Of a stretch of 64,000 nt of DNA, positions 14,848 to 23,572 are shown piece by piece. The DNA is from Pontiellaceae bacterium B12227. Lineage in GTDB: Bacteria; Verrucomicrobiota; Kiritimatiellia; Kiritimatiellales; Pontiellaceae. The notes beneath the pieces were generated by a model. That model was given only the letters and a program-made list of their open reading frames with translations. It did no database searches and had not been told where the DNA came from. Position numbers and translations under genes: made by a program. The stretch is from NCBI GenBank assembly GCA_029432775.1, contig JAROAZ010000026.1:1-64000 (forward strand). Reading direction: 5' to 3'. Every line of letters begins with the position of its first letter. The first letter of the stretch is position 1.

Positions 14848-15741
14848 CTACCTGCTCCGGGCCAGGCCATCCTGCCCCTCAAGCGGTTTCGTGTTCCAGC
14901 GCCGATGCATCCAGATCCACTGCTCAGGGGCTTCCCGCACAACATCCTCGATAATCCTGGTATACAACTGCGTTGCCTCGTGAATGGAGGCCGGCAAGCG
15001 GTCCGGCGGCGGCTCAATATGCGGATAAGCCTTCATTCGAAAGCCACCATCCGGCTTCCGGGAAATAAAGACCGGAATAATCGGCGCTTTCGACTGTGCA
15101 GCCATATAAGCCAACCCCGGAGAAGTGCAGGCCGGCTTTCCGAAGAAGTCAACAAACACACCTTCATCGCTCGTCATATTCTGATCAATAATCATGCCAA
15201 CCACTTCGTTCCGCCTCAAAGCTTTCAAACAGTCGCGGTATGCATTTTTCGTGGAAAGAAACGTCAATCCCTCGTGCGCTCGGAGTTTTTCGATGACGTC
15301 GTTCACTGCCTTATCTTTAATACGCTTCACGATGACGCTCAACTTATAGCCATTGGCCGCCGTGGCCATTGGCATGAGCTCGAAATTGCCGACGTGAGCC
15401 GTCAGAACCAACACCCCTTTACCCCGCTCCAAGGCTTTTTCATAATGCTCCAGCCCATCGACCTCAACCACCTCACGCACCTTCTCCAGACCTTTTAAGG
15501 AATACCAGATCATCTCCATGAAGTTGATGCCCTGATAGCGGTACATGGTATTGATCACCCGCTTGCATTCCCGAGGAGAGAGTTCCGGCAGAGAACGCTC
15601 CAAGGCCTCGAATGCATCGGTCCGATGATGCCGCATAACACTTCCAAAAACAAAGCCGACAAAGCGGCCGAGCCCGCGCACTGCAGGCAGTGGAAGGATA
15701 GACACAAGTTTGAGCAGCGCTGTAAGTATGGCTTTAATCAT
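14848..15741 (-). CDS. Lipid A biosynthesis-type acyltransferase (HtrB/LpxL family)
   Basis: A 297-residue protein from the ATG at 15741 (MIKAILTALLKLVSILPLPA), chosen because the upstream extension has no family similarity. A membrane-associated N-terminus is followed by the acyltransferase core with HVGNFE near residue 115, the H-x4-(D/E) catalytic motif, and DQNMTSDEGVFVDFFGKPA near 195. The C-terminal EQWIWMHRRWNTKP is the family's conserved end. It should transfer a secondary acyl chain to lipid A or a related lipid at the inner membrane, indicating LPS. It lies divergent from pgl. Confidence 0.9.
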   Translation of the reverse strand: MIKAILTALLKLVSILPLPAVRGLGRFVGFVFGSVMRHHRTDAFEALERSLPELSPRECKRVINTMYRYQGINFMEMIWYSLKGLEKVREVVEVDGLEHYEKALERGKGVLVLTAHVGNFELMPMATAANGYKLSVIVKRIKDKAVNDVIEKLRAHEGLTFLSTKNAYRDCLKALRRNEVVGMIIDQNMTSDEGVFVDFFGKPACTSPGLAYMAAQSKAPIIPVFISRKPDGGFRMKAYPHIEPPPDRLPASIHEATQLYTRIIEDVVREAPEQWIWMHRRWNTKPLEGQDGLARSR

Positions 15742-15830
15742 GAATCGAAGGGTGCAGGAATACACCTGCCTGGGCAATGATTTTGAGTAAAATGATCGTC
15801 TCCCCCTCTTCTGCATATTAACGTAGGTCC

Positions 15831-16484
15831 ATGATGAAAATACGAACTTTCGAAAACACGGAAAACCTGATTCTCCAAACATTGGAACTGTTGCGTACCA
15901 CCCTTGGTTCCCCGGGTAACCTGATGCTCAGCGGCGGCTCCACGCCCTATGTCATCTATAACCGCCTTGCGGCCGATCCCTGTCCCGTGCATCCGCTGCG
16001 CAACTTGTTTCTGAGCGATGAACGCATGCAGCCGTTCAGTTCCCCAAAAAACAACGCCCACAACCTGCTCCCCCTGCTGCAGGGTTTGAATTGCCATGGA
16101 AACTTCCTTCAGGTCGATACCAAGCTATCCGCCCGGGCCGCCGCAAACCACTTCGAAGAGGGGTTGGAGCGCATGCAGACCGTGGATCTCGGCTTCCTCG
16201 GCATGGGAACTGATGGCCACACCGCCGGATTTTTCACCCCGGAACAGGCACGAATCAAAGATCAGCTTGCCCTGCACACCCAACGCCCTGACGGCATGGA
16301 AGGCGTCAGCGTGACCCCCGCCTTTTTCCAAAGGGTGGAAAAAATCATCCTGCTCGTAACCGGCGAATCCAAACGCGAAATCATCAACACCCTGCTGAAC
16401 AATCCTCAAACCATCCCCGCCGGCATCGCCCTTTCCAACCATCCGAACGTCGAGCTTTGGACGGACATTCCGATTGCCGATTAA
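15831..16484 (+). CDS. pgl: 6-phosphogluconolactonase
   Basis: A 217-residue protein of the SugarP isomerase/6-phosphogluconolactonase fold. Motifs are LMLSGGSTP near residue 31, FLSDERMQPFSSPKNN near 60, and GMGTDGHTAGFFTP near 124. The length is close to the usual 220-240. It hydrolyses 6-phosphogluconolactone in the pentose phosphate pathway. No glucose-6-phosphate dehydrogenase is adjacent. Met1 and Met2 are both possible starts. Two near-consensus iterated palindromes lie inside the gene (15873 and 16326) and encode LQTLE and FQRVE. A glucosamine-6-phosphate isomerase is less likely because of the typical Pgl C-terminus. Confidence 0.85.
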   Translation: MMKIRTFENTENLILQTLELLRTTLGSPGNLMLSGGSTPYVIYNRLAADPCPVHPLRNLFLSDERMQPFSSPKNNAHNLLPLLQGLNCHGNFLQVDTKLSARAAANHFEEGLERMQTVDLGFLGMGTDGHTAGFFTPEQARIKDQLALHTQRPDGMEGVSVTPAFFQRVEKIILLVTGESKREIINTLLNNPQTIPAGIALSNHPNVELWTDIPIAD

Positions 16485-16553
16485 TTATCTTAATGGATTC
16501 GCAAATACAGGACGAATCCGGTATTGGTTTTCGATTCAATTATGGAGCCCTAC

Positions 16554-19445
16554 ATGAACAATTTTGAACTCGTACGCACAGAAGACGTCAAGGAACTCAA
16601 TACCCTTGCTAAAATCTACCGGCACATCCCGACCGGGGCGGAAATTATGTCGATGGAGAATGACGACGAAAATAAGTGTTTCGGCATCGCCTTCCGCACG
16701 CCTCCGTCCGACTCGACCGGCGTCGCGCATATTCTGGAACACACTGTTTTGTGCGGCTCCGAAAAGTATCCGGTTAAGGATCCGTTTGTTCAACTGCTCA
16801 AGGGATCTCTGCAGACCTTCCTGAACGCCTTCACCTATCCGGATAAAACCTGCTACCCGGTGGCCAGCCAGAACCTGAAAGATTTTCACAATCTGGTGGA
16901 TGTCTATCTGGACTCCGTATTTCATCCGCGCATCACCCGCGACTTCTTCCAGCAGGAAGGCTGGCACTACAGTCTCGAAAACAAGGAAGACGACCTCAAA
17001 TATAAAGGGGTGGTGTATAACGAAATGAAGGGCGTCTATTCCTCGCCTGATTCCGGCCTCATGGAAAGGTCGCAGCAGTCGCTCTATCCCGACACCACCT
17101 ACGGCAAGGATTCCGGAGGAAACCCTGAAAACATTCCGGACCTCACCTATGAGCAGTTCAAAGCTTTTCACGAAGCCTTCTATCACCCTTCCAACGCGCG
17201 CATCTTTTTCTATGGCGACGATCCGGCAGACGAACGGTTTGCGATCCTGGACACCTATCTAAGCAAATTTAAAAAAATCGATCCCAAGTCAGAAGTGGCC
17301 CTGCAGCCCCCCCTGCCCGAACCGGTTCGAGTTGAACAGCCGTATGCCGTTTCTGCGGACGATGCGGATCCGAAACCGATGTTCACCGTCAACTGGTCGC
17401 TGCCTTCTCCAACGAAGGCTGAAACGGTTTTTGCATATAACCTGCTCGATCATATTCTCCTGGGCACCCCGGCCTCGCCGTTGCGTAAAGGTCTGATTGA
17501 ATCGGGGCTCGGCGAAGATATCACCGGTGGCGGCATTGAAACCCATATGATTCAGATGATGTATTCCATCGGCCTGAAAGGGGTGGACACCCCGAATCTT
17601 GCCAAAGCCGAGGCGCTGGTTTTCCAGACATTGGAAAACCTTGCCGGCAACGGCGTTTCCCAGGACGACATTGAAGCCGCGCTGAACACCTTCGAGTTTG
17701 AGCTGCGCGAGAATAATTCCGGCGGGTTCCCGCGCGGGCTCTCCCTCTGGCTTAAATCGCTCAACGCCTGGATCTATGATGCCGACCCGTTGGAACTGAT
17801 TGCTTTTGAACAGCCGCTTCAGGCACTGAAAAAGCTGGCCCGTGAGCCGGATTATTTTGAAAACCTGATCCGCACTTCCTTCCTTGAAAACAACCATCGC
17901 TCTACGGTCATCCTTATTCCGGACGGTGAACTGTCCGCCCGGAAAGAAGACGCTGAAAAACAGCATCTGGCTCAGATTAAAGCCAACATGAGCGACGCTG
18001 AACTGGACCGGATTGTGGCCAACACCAACCGCCTGCTGGAAATGCAGGCCACGCCCGATTCCGAAGAAGCACTTGCGACCATTCCCTTGCTGCAGCGAAG
18101 CGATCTGGACAAACATATCCGCACAGTTGAGCGGACGGTCGAACCACTGCATGGCGCGACGCTGATTAAGCACAACCTCTTCACAAACGGCATTCTCTAT
18201 CTCGATATCGGCATGGACCTGCACGGACTCAGTCAGGAAGAGCTTCCCTACGCTTCCCTGCTCGGCAGCATTCTGTTGGAGATGGGCACCAAGAAAGAAG
18301 ACTATGTGGCCCTTTCACAGCGTATCGCCAAAAAAACCGGCGGCATTTTCGGCACCCCCTTCCTTTCGGCGCAATTCGATGAAACCACCGGTATTACCCG
18401 CTTTTTCCTGAGAAGCAAATGCATGGCTGATCAAGCCGATGAGCTGCTGGATATCCTGCATGACGTGCTTCTGCAGCCCGACTTTTCCGATCAGGAACGC
18501 TTCAAGCAGATCGTGTTGGAACATAAATCAGAACTGGAGACCGGCGTGGTTCCGCGCGGACATTCCGCGGTGATGACCCGACTCAAGGCGCACCATCATG
18601 AAGCGCACTGGGTAAGCGAGCAGATGGGCGGTGTGGAAGCACTGTTCTTTATCCGGAAACTCGCTGATGAAATTGAAAGCAACTGGAGTGATATTCTCCA
18701 ACGTTTGGAAAAAATGCGCCACACGCTGCTGGAACGCGAAACGCTCGTTATTAATGTCACTGTTGATCCTGCCGCAATGACTTCCGTCACCGGATCACTG
18801 GAATCTTTCATTCAGAAACTTCCAAACTCCGGATCTTTTGTTTCCAAAGAATGGAAACCGGCCGAACTGCCCGAATCGGAAGCTCTGACGGCCCCCACGA
18901 TGGTCAACTATGTGGGCTGTGCAGCCAACCTGTATGACGCGGGCTATACGATGCATGGATCAGCCATGGTGATTACCCGCTACCTTCAAACCGCCTGGCT
19001 CTGGGAAAAAATCCGGGTTCAGGGCGGTGCCTACGGAGGCATGTGTGCGTTCGACCAACGTTCCGGGGTCTTCACCTTTGCTTCATACCGCGATCCCAAT
19101 CTGGAAAACTCGCTGGTCGTCTATAAGGAAACCGGGGAATACCTTAAAAACCTTGAACTCAGCGAAGATGAACTCACCCGTGCCCTGATCGGGGCCATCG
19201 GCACGCTGGATTCGTATCAGCTGCCCGATTCAAAAGGATACTCCAGCTGCATGCGGTATCTACTGGATTATACCGATGCTGAACGGCAGCAACTCCGCAA
19301 CGAGGTGCTGGCGACCACGCAGGAACATTTCAATGCGTTTGGTGAAACCCTTATCAAGGCCTTTGAGAACTCAGCTGTATCGGTTTTGTGCTCACCCGAG
19401 TCGGCCGAACGCGCCGGATTGGAAACGATGACCAAGGTGCTTTAA
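16554..19445 (+). CDS. M16C-family zinc metallopeptidase (presequence-protease-like)
   Basis: A 963-residue protein. The start at 16554 has GGAG 8 bases upstream; the frame continues 10 codons further 5' without RBS support. The inverted zinc motif HILEH is near residue 59 within GVAHILEHTVLCGSEKYP. The third ligand is in VYNEMKGVYSSPDSGLMERS near 165. Two peptidase and two inactive half-domains plus the linker give the usual length of about 970 for PreP/falcilysin/Cym1-like enzymes, which degrade peptides inside a closing chamber. No signal peptide is present, so it is cytoplasmic. Four iterated-palindrome copies lie within the gene (17622, 18696, 18842 and the weaker region near 18820). It is convergent with Exb module 1. 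Confidence 0.9.
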   Translation: MNNFELVRTEDVKELNTLAKIYRHIPTGAEIMSMENDDENKCFGIAFRTPPSDSTGVAHILEHTVLCGSEKYPVKDPFVQLLKGSLQTFLNAFTYPDKTCYPVASQNLKDFHNLVDVYLDSVFHPRITRDFFQQEGWHYSLENKEDDLKYKGVVYNEMKGVYSSPDSGLMERSQQSLYPDTTYGKDSGGNPENIPDLTYEQFKAFHEAFYHPSNARIFFYGDDPADERFAILDTYLSKFKKIDPKSEVALQPPLPEPVRVEQPYAVSADDADPKPMFTVNWSLPSPTKAETVFAYNLLDHILLGTPASPLRKGLIESGLGEDITGGGIETHMIQMMYSIGLKGVDTPNLAKAEALVFQTLENLAGNGVSQDDIEAALNTFEFELRENNSGGFPRGLSLWLKSLNAWIYDADPLELIAFEQPLQALKKLAREPDYFENLIRTSFLENNHRSTVILIPDGELSARKEDAEKQHLAQIKANMSDAELDRIVANTNRLLEMQATPDSEEALATIPLLQRSDLDKHIRTVERTVEPLHGATLIKHNLFTNGILYLDIGMDLHGLSQEELPYASLLGSILLEMGTKKEDYVALSQRIAKKTGGIFGTPFLSAQFDETTGITRFFLRSKCMADQADELLDILHDVLLQPDFSDQERFKQIVLEHKSELETGVVPRGHSAVMTRLKAHHHEAHWVSEQMGGVEALFFIRKLADEIESNWSDILQRLEKMRHTLLERETLVINVTVDPAAMTSVTGSLESFIQKLPNSGSFVSKEWKPAELPESEALTAPTMVNYVGCAANLYDAGYTMHGSAMVITRYLQTAWLWEKIRVQGGAYGGMCAFDQRSGVFTFASYRDPNLENSLVVYKETGEYLKNLELSEDELTRALIGAIGTLDSYQLPDSKGYSSCMRYLLDYTDAERQQLRNEVLATTQEHFNAFGETLIKAFENSAVSVLCSPESAERAGLETMTKVL

Positions 19446-19489
19446 CCTTTTGAAACGTAACGGCGGTGACGGACCACCGCCCTCCATTT

Positions 19490-19504
19490 TTCCAATCCTT
19501 GGAA
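19490..19504. repeat. Iterated palindrome copy TTCCAATCCTTGGAA
   Basis: A perfect copy between the M16 peptidase stop and the shared terminator. Confidence 0.85.
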
Positions 19505-19509
19505 AATAA

Positions 19510-19537
19510 AAAACGCCCGGTGAGAACCGAGCGTTTT
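19510..19537. terminator. Bidirectional terminator between convergent genes
   Basis: AAAACGC-c-CGGT-GAGA-ACCG-a-GCGTTTT: 11 paired bases with one mismatch and A/T tails on both sides. It serves the M16 gene (+) and the vWA-like gene (-). Confidence 0.8.
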
Positions 19538-19559
19538 GCATATCAGCTATTAAGCAGAA

Positions 19560-20837
19560 TTAGTTGCTCTGCTTATTTCCGTACTCTGACTGGTATTTTC
19601 GATAAAGCGCTGTTTCTTCGTCATTCATGTATTTCTTAATATCATCAATAACGGAACCATCGGCTTTGAAGGATTTGATGATCGGTCCGAACTGCTCACC
19701 CAGCACCCGGTTTGCTCCGGTAGAGTCCCTACCGGCTTTAGCCAGTACAACCACGTTGATGGTTGGCCATTTCTTTTTATCCGGACCATAGACATCCAGA
19801 CACATTTTCTGAAGCGACTGAGCCATTTTACGCGGGTTGTTGGGAGTTTTACTCACGTTCTTACCATCCGGTCCCTTTTTCGATGTACTCCAACCATCAA
19901 TGTAGTTGGTGGTCAGAACGAAGATGGTATCGGGCTTCTGCTCAAGAATGGCCCAAGCCACACCACGGCCCCAGTGCATAAAGCCGCCAGGTGCATCCGG
20001 TGCATATTTCTGTTCAAGATCTTTCGGAACTCTATAGGGATAAGCCCATTTGGTGGCATAGAAAGGAAGCTTATCCACTTTTGTCGGATATTTATTATAG
20101 GCCGCCTCTACTGTCTTAGGCTTACCGGCAAAGCAATATTGATAATTCCCTTCAAGCGGATTAACCGGTTCCATCCAGTCCTTCACCTTTTGCTTGTTGG
20201 CTGGGGTTGCCAACTGCATGTTCGGCTCCATGGCCCAGTTATCGCCGGCAAAATAGGCCGTTACGTTAAAAAGGGTATATTCCGGCAGAGTATCAACCAG
20301 ATCTTCCAGACGGTTACGAATAGTCAAACCGGTCATACGAGAGAATGGAGTATACGTAGTTCCACCTTTTCCGTCGTTGCCTCCGGAGATCGTTGCCGGA
20401 CCGAAGTGCACCACAAACACGACCTTGTCGCCTTTGGCTTTAGCTCCGAAGAAATCCATTTCCGGCATCGAGAAACCAATACTTTCCATTCCACCCCCAC
20501 CATCTCCCATGTTGCCCATACCGCCTTTAACACCAGTAATTTCCGGCATTTTGAATTCTGGCGTTTTGCGGGTTACATTTTTGACCACTACACGTTTGCG
20601 CAGTTTCGGCTTAGGCTTATTTTTTTTCACCTTCACAGGAACCTGCAGCTTTTTCAGCTTCTGCTTCGGGCGATTGACCTGTTTTGCTTCAAATTTTTGA
20701 TCTTCTTTCTGGATGACCGTTACCGCAACAAAGGACACAGCTACCAGAATTAAAACGGCATGTATGCCGAGACTGATCATTGCCGCACTGGACTTCGCGT
20801 GCTTGGCAAAATAGCCTTTTTTCTTTTTATCACTCAT
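19560..20837 (-). CDS. Membrane protein with TonB-like N-terminus and vWA-like domain
   Basis: A 425-residue protein. A short basic cytoplasmic end (MSDKKKKGYFAKHAKSS) precedes one transmembrane helix (about 20-43), then a Lys/Pro-rich stretch (about 53-85, VKVKKNKPKPKLRKR) as in TonB, and a Gly/Met-rich linker (about 105-125). The C-terminal domain opens with KVVFVVHFGPATISGG near 143. This is placed where a von Willebrand A domain would have DxSxS, but His-Phe-Gly-Pro occupies the metal site. Later vWA-like elements are LFNVTAYFAGDNW and DTIFVLTTNYIDGW. It ends Exb module 1 and may transmit ExbB/ExbD energy. An attenuator-like hairpin precedes it. Confidence 0.75.
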   Translation of the reverse strand: MSDKKKKGYFAKHAKSSAAMISLGIHAVLILVAVSFVAVTVIQKEDQKFEAKQVNRPKQKLKKLQVPVKVKKNKPKPKLRKRVVVKNVTRKTPEFKMPEITGVKGGMGNMGDGGGGMESIGFSMPEMDFFGAKAKGDKVVFVVHFGPATISGGNDGKGGTTYTPFSRMTGLTIRNRLEDLVDTLPEYTLFNVTAYFAGDNWAMEPNMQLATPANKQKVKDWMEPVNPLEGNYQYCFAGKPKTVEAAYNKYPTKVDKLPFYATKWAYPYRVPKDLEQKYAPDAPGGFMHWGRGVAWAILEQKPDTIFVLTTNYIDGWSTSKKGPDGKNVSKTPNNPRKMAQSLQKMCLDVYGPDKKKWPTINVVVLAKAGRDSTGANRVLGEQFGPIIKSFKADGSVIDDIKKYMNDEETALYRKYQSEYGNKQSN

Positions 20838-20963
20838 ATTTCACCTCAGAAACCAGGGATATAACGGCTCGTCATTGAGCCTGCTGTATAGGGATACGGC
20901 TGAGCGCCGGGGAATCTTTGTCTTTTTTCGAAAAATTCGAACTGCTCAGAGGGAGCAAAACAG

Positions 20964-20987
20964 AAGAGGCGGATAAATCCGCCTCTT
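20964..20987 (-). terminator. Strong hairpin between exbD and the vWA-like gene
   Basis: AAGAGGCGGA-TTTA-TCCGCCTCTT, a perfect 10-bp stem on the minus strand, followed by the moderately T-rich TCTGTTTTGC. It lies 8 bp after the exbD stop and probably reduces or ends transcription before the vWA-like gene. Confidence 0.65.
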
Positions 20988-20994
20988 CCCGTCG

Positions 20995-21429
20995 TTACAT
21001 CGACATACTAAACGACATATTCTTAACATTTGCGGCTGCACACGCATCCATAACCCGAATAATGCGGCCATGGACGGCTTTGTCGGCCGGCATGATGTTT
21101 ACAATCAACTCACTACCTGATGAATCTGCAGCTTCTTTCAACGAAAGCAACTGCCCGATAAGATCATCAAGATTAGCTTCTTCACTACCGAATATCATCC
21201 CGTTGATGATGATGTCACCGAGTTCAGAAACCTCGATAAGCACCTCAATCGGCAGGTCCAATGATTCAGGCACATCTACCTTCGCAGGAAGCATGAAGGA
21301 GAGATCGGCTTCCTTTTTGATCAGCGATGCCGTTACCATGAAGTAGATGAGCAGCAGGAATACGACGTCAATCAGCGGAGCAATTTCAAGCTCAGCCTTC
21401 TTATTCATCATTTCTTCAATAAGTTTCAT
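20995..21429 (-). CDS. ExbD/TolR-family protein (second copy, module 1)
   Basis: A 144-residue protein with one N-terminal transmembrane helix. The signature AELEIAPLIDVVFLLLIYFMV (residues about 12-32) carries the Asp that binds protons in ExbD/TolR. A periplasmic domain of about 110 residues follows, ending NVKNMSFSMSM. Its closest relative in the window is the protein at 57724-58164 (same IAPLIDVVFLLLIYFMV), so each module has one ExbD of this subtype. GAGGAATAACG precedes the ATG. It is 2 bp from the upstream exbD. Confidence 0.9.
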   Translation of the reverse strand: MKLIEEMMNKKAELEIAPLIDVVFLLLIYFMVTASLIKKEADLSFMLPAKVDVPESLDLPIEVLIEVSELGDIIINGMIFGSEEANLDDLIGQLLSLKEAADSSGSELIVNIMPADKAVHGRIIRVMDACAAANVKNMSFSMSM

Positions 21430-21431
21430 CG

Positions 21432-21836
21432 TTATTCCTCGAAGGTTGCATAGATGAGGTCGGTTGCACCGACTTCACCACAGGCAATCATGATGTCTTT
21501 ACAAGTTTTGTACTCCACACGCTGGTCAGCGCGGATCAGAATACGCAACTCAGGATTAAGGTTCATTTCCGTATCGATCTGAACTTTGAGTTCTTCAACC
21601 GAAACCGGCGTGGTTCCCACATAAACCTGATTATTGGCATCAATCGACAACATCATCCGGTTTTTCGTATCATCAGGAACTTTGGCATGTGAAGATTCAG
21701 GAATCTCAATCTCCACCTTTTCCAATTCCGTAACAACCGAAGCCACCATGAAGAAGATGAGCAACAGGAAAACCAAGTCGATCATGGGTCCCATGTCGAT
21801 TGCTACGTCGTCCCTGGCTGGACTTTTAATTTTCAT
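21432..21836 (-). CDS. ExbD/TolR-family protein (first copy, module 1)
   Basis: A 134-residue protein starting MKIKSPARDDVAIDMGPMID. The transmembrane helix with the proton-binding Asp (MGPMIDLVFLLLIFFMVAS) lies at about residues 15-33. The periplasmic domain ends in GATDLIYATFEE. It pairs with the protein at 58167-58598 of module 2 (MAPMIDMVFLLLIFFMVAS). It forms a proton channel with ExbB. A GAGGTGTGAA RBS precedes the start. Two different ExbD genes in tandem suggest a heterodimer, which is inference. Confidence 0.9.
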   Translation of the reverse strand: MKIKSPARDDVAIDMGPMIDLVFLLLIFFMVASVVTELEKVEIEIPESSHAKVPDDTKNRMMLSIDANNQVYVGTTPVSVEELKVQIDTEMNLNPELRILIRADQRVEYKTCKDIMIACGEVGATDLIYATFEE

Positions 21837-21890
21837 TTCACACCTCGCTTTGGAGGGGTTGATAATACACAGGTATCAAAAGACCCCGAC

Positions 21891-22658
21891 TTACTCACCT
21901 GCATTCTCGAATCCGAGCGGAAGTTCGCCGGTTTCAAGCGTATCAAGCAGTCCGCCGATATTACGGCCGAGTGTAGCAGTGGATTTAATAAAGCTGTTAC
22001 GGAAGTAGTAATAGGACAGCATGGACGGAATCGCGATCAACAGACCGGTAGCCGTTGTTACAAGAGCCTCACCAATGTTACCCGCAAGTGCTTCCGGCTT
22101 ACCCATACCCTGGGAACCAATTGTCTGGAAGGCCTTAATCATACCGGATACCGTACCGAGCAGTCCAAGCATCGGAGCAGTTGCACCGATAATTGAGAGG
22201 TAGTCGATCGGTTTCATGTAAGAAGTAATTTCTTCAGTAGAAGCTTCGTCGATGGCTTCTTTTACTTTATTGAAATTGATTTCACGGGTAGTGGAACAAC
22301 GCTCGAGACCCGCCTGGAAAACGTAGGTAAAGAGAGTTTCATTTTCTTTGCAAAGACTATGCGCTTCAACAATCTGCTTGTCTTTCATCAGCTGAATGAA
22401 TTCCGGAATAAGGTCCGGGCGCAGCAGCACTTTTTCGCGCAGTGCCAGACCGTTCTGTACGATGAAATACACCATACCCATAGACATCAGACCGAGCGGC
22501 CACATGGCCCAACCACCCTGTTTGATCATCTGCCAAAGTGTTGTTTGCTGTACGCTTGCCGCAGCAACCTCTTCAGTTGCCGCTTCTTCCTGGGCAAAAG
22601 CAACCGGGCCCATAACCAGACTCAAGCAAAATGCCAGTTTGATAATTTTTTTTGTCAT
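21891..22658 (-). CDS. ExbB/TolQ/MotA-type proton channel protein (module 1)
   Basis: A 255-residue protein with a cleavable-looking signal segment (MTKKIIKLAFCLSLVMGPVAFAQ) followed by a helix near residues 45-70 (GGWAMWPLGLMSMGMVYFIV). The conserved MotA/TolQ/ExbB domain follows with LSIIGATAPMLGLLGTVSGM near 160-180 and a final helix, ALVTTATGLLIAIPSML, near 197-215. Signal-bearing ExbB proteins are frequent in PVC bacteria. It energises an outer-membrane or envelope process through the proton gradient together with the two ExbD proteins. Confidence 0.92.
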   Translation of the reverse strand: MTKKIIKLAFCLSLVMGPVAFAQEEAATEEVAAASVQQTTLWQMIKQGGWAMWPLGLMSMGMVYFIVQNGLALREKVLLRPDLIPEFIQLMKDKQIVEAHSLCKENETLFTYVFQAGLERCSTTREINFNKVKEAIDEASTEEITSYMKPIDYLSIIGATAPMLGLLGTVSGMIKAFQTIGSQGMGKPEALAGNIGEALVTTATGLLIAIPSMLSYYYFRNSFIKSTATLGRNIGGLLDTLETGELPLGFENAGE

Positions 22659-22681
22659 TTTATTACTCCTTCTCCTGTCAG

Positions 22682-23572
22682 TTAGACTTCTTCAGATTCC
22701 AAAGATTCGTTCAGTTCCTTCTCAGCACGCAGCTTTTCAATTCGAATCTTAAGCTGCTGGGCTAAATCGTCTTCATTCGTATTTTTGTACAACAGCGAAA
22801 TCTGCCGGATAACCTCTTCCGCGGAATCATACATTCCGAGTTCCGTGTAGACTTCTGCACAAAGCAATTCTGCCGGTTGCATCCAATCCGGATCCTGACT
22901 ATTGAAAGCAATCACCTTTGCCACGAGTTCCATCGCATCGGCATATTGCTTCTTAAGAGTCATCAGTTTCGCTGTGATATACAGCTTTTCCGGTGCGGCA
23001 TCACTGGAAAGTCCTTCGCTCCAACCATATTTAGAAAGCAGTTCTTCGGCTTCATCCGGCCGCTCACCATCAATCAACGCCAACGCCTGATAGATGCGAC
23101 CCTTTTCCTGAAGTTCCGGATCGCGATCATCCGCAGCCAATTTTCCGGCGAATTCGAGCGTTTTATCAAAATTCTTCGTTTTATAATGAAGCTCCATCAG
23201 AAGCGCATTATAACGGGAAAGGTTTGACGGAATATCGGAATATTCAGCAAAAGGAGCCATTGCGCGGTCCAACGCGGAAATAATTCTTTCATATTCACGG
23301 TTCTGATTCATCTCGTTGAGCTTGTCCTGATCGATATTCACATCGAACACCAACTCTTTAATGGTGTTGGCACCCAATCGAATCGGACGGGGGGATTTCC
23401 CCGTTGAGAACTCGATCCAGTCGCCATTGGGGCCCACTTCGCGACCCACAATGGATCCTTCCCATGATTTATCTCCGGGCATAATCAGCTTGGCTTTAAT
23501 TGGTGCTGCTTCCGCAGCAATTCCCGTCATAAACACGCCGGAAAGGGCGAGGCATAGAATTGATTTATTCAT
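22682..23572 (-). CDS. Secreted TPR-like protein of Exb module 1
   Basis: A 296-residue protein with a signal peptide (MNKSILCLALSGVFMTGIAAEA, about 22 residues). Residues 25-75 form a small strand-rich domain (KLIMPGDKSWEGSIVG). The rest is helical pairs with TPR spacing, such as KNFDKTLEFAGKLAADD and KQYADAMELVAKVIAFNSQDPDW. Its counterpart in module 2 (59388-60209) has the same architecture and the matching phrase VARIIAFHSRNEEW. The start overlaps the stop of the giant TPR gene (TAATG). It probably acts in the periplasm with that protein. The molecular role is unknown. Confidence 0.75.
   Translation of the reverse strand: MNKSILCLALSGVFMTGIAAEAAPIKAKLIMPGDKSWEGSIVGREVGPNGDWIEFSTGKSPRPIRLGANTIKELVFDVNIDQDKLNEMNQNREYERIISALDRAMAPFAEYSDIPSNLSRYNALLMELHYKTKNFDKTLEFAGKLAADDRDPELQEKGRIYQALALIDGERPDEAEELLSKYGWSEGLSSDAAPEKLYITAKLMTLKKQYADAMELVAKVIAFNSQDPDWMQPAELLCAEVYTELGMYDSAEEVIRQISLLYKNTNEDDLAQQLKIRIEKLRAEKELNESLESEEV

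Noticed and set aside
16494..16519. GGATTCG...CGAATCC hairpin between pgl and the M16 gene as a terminator
   Set aside because: Long 11-base loop and no T-tract.
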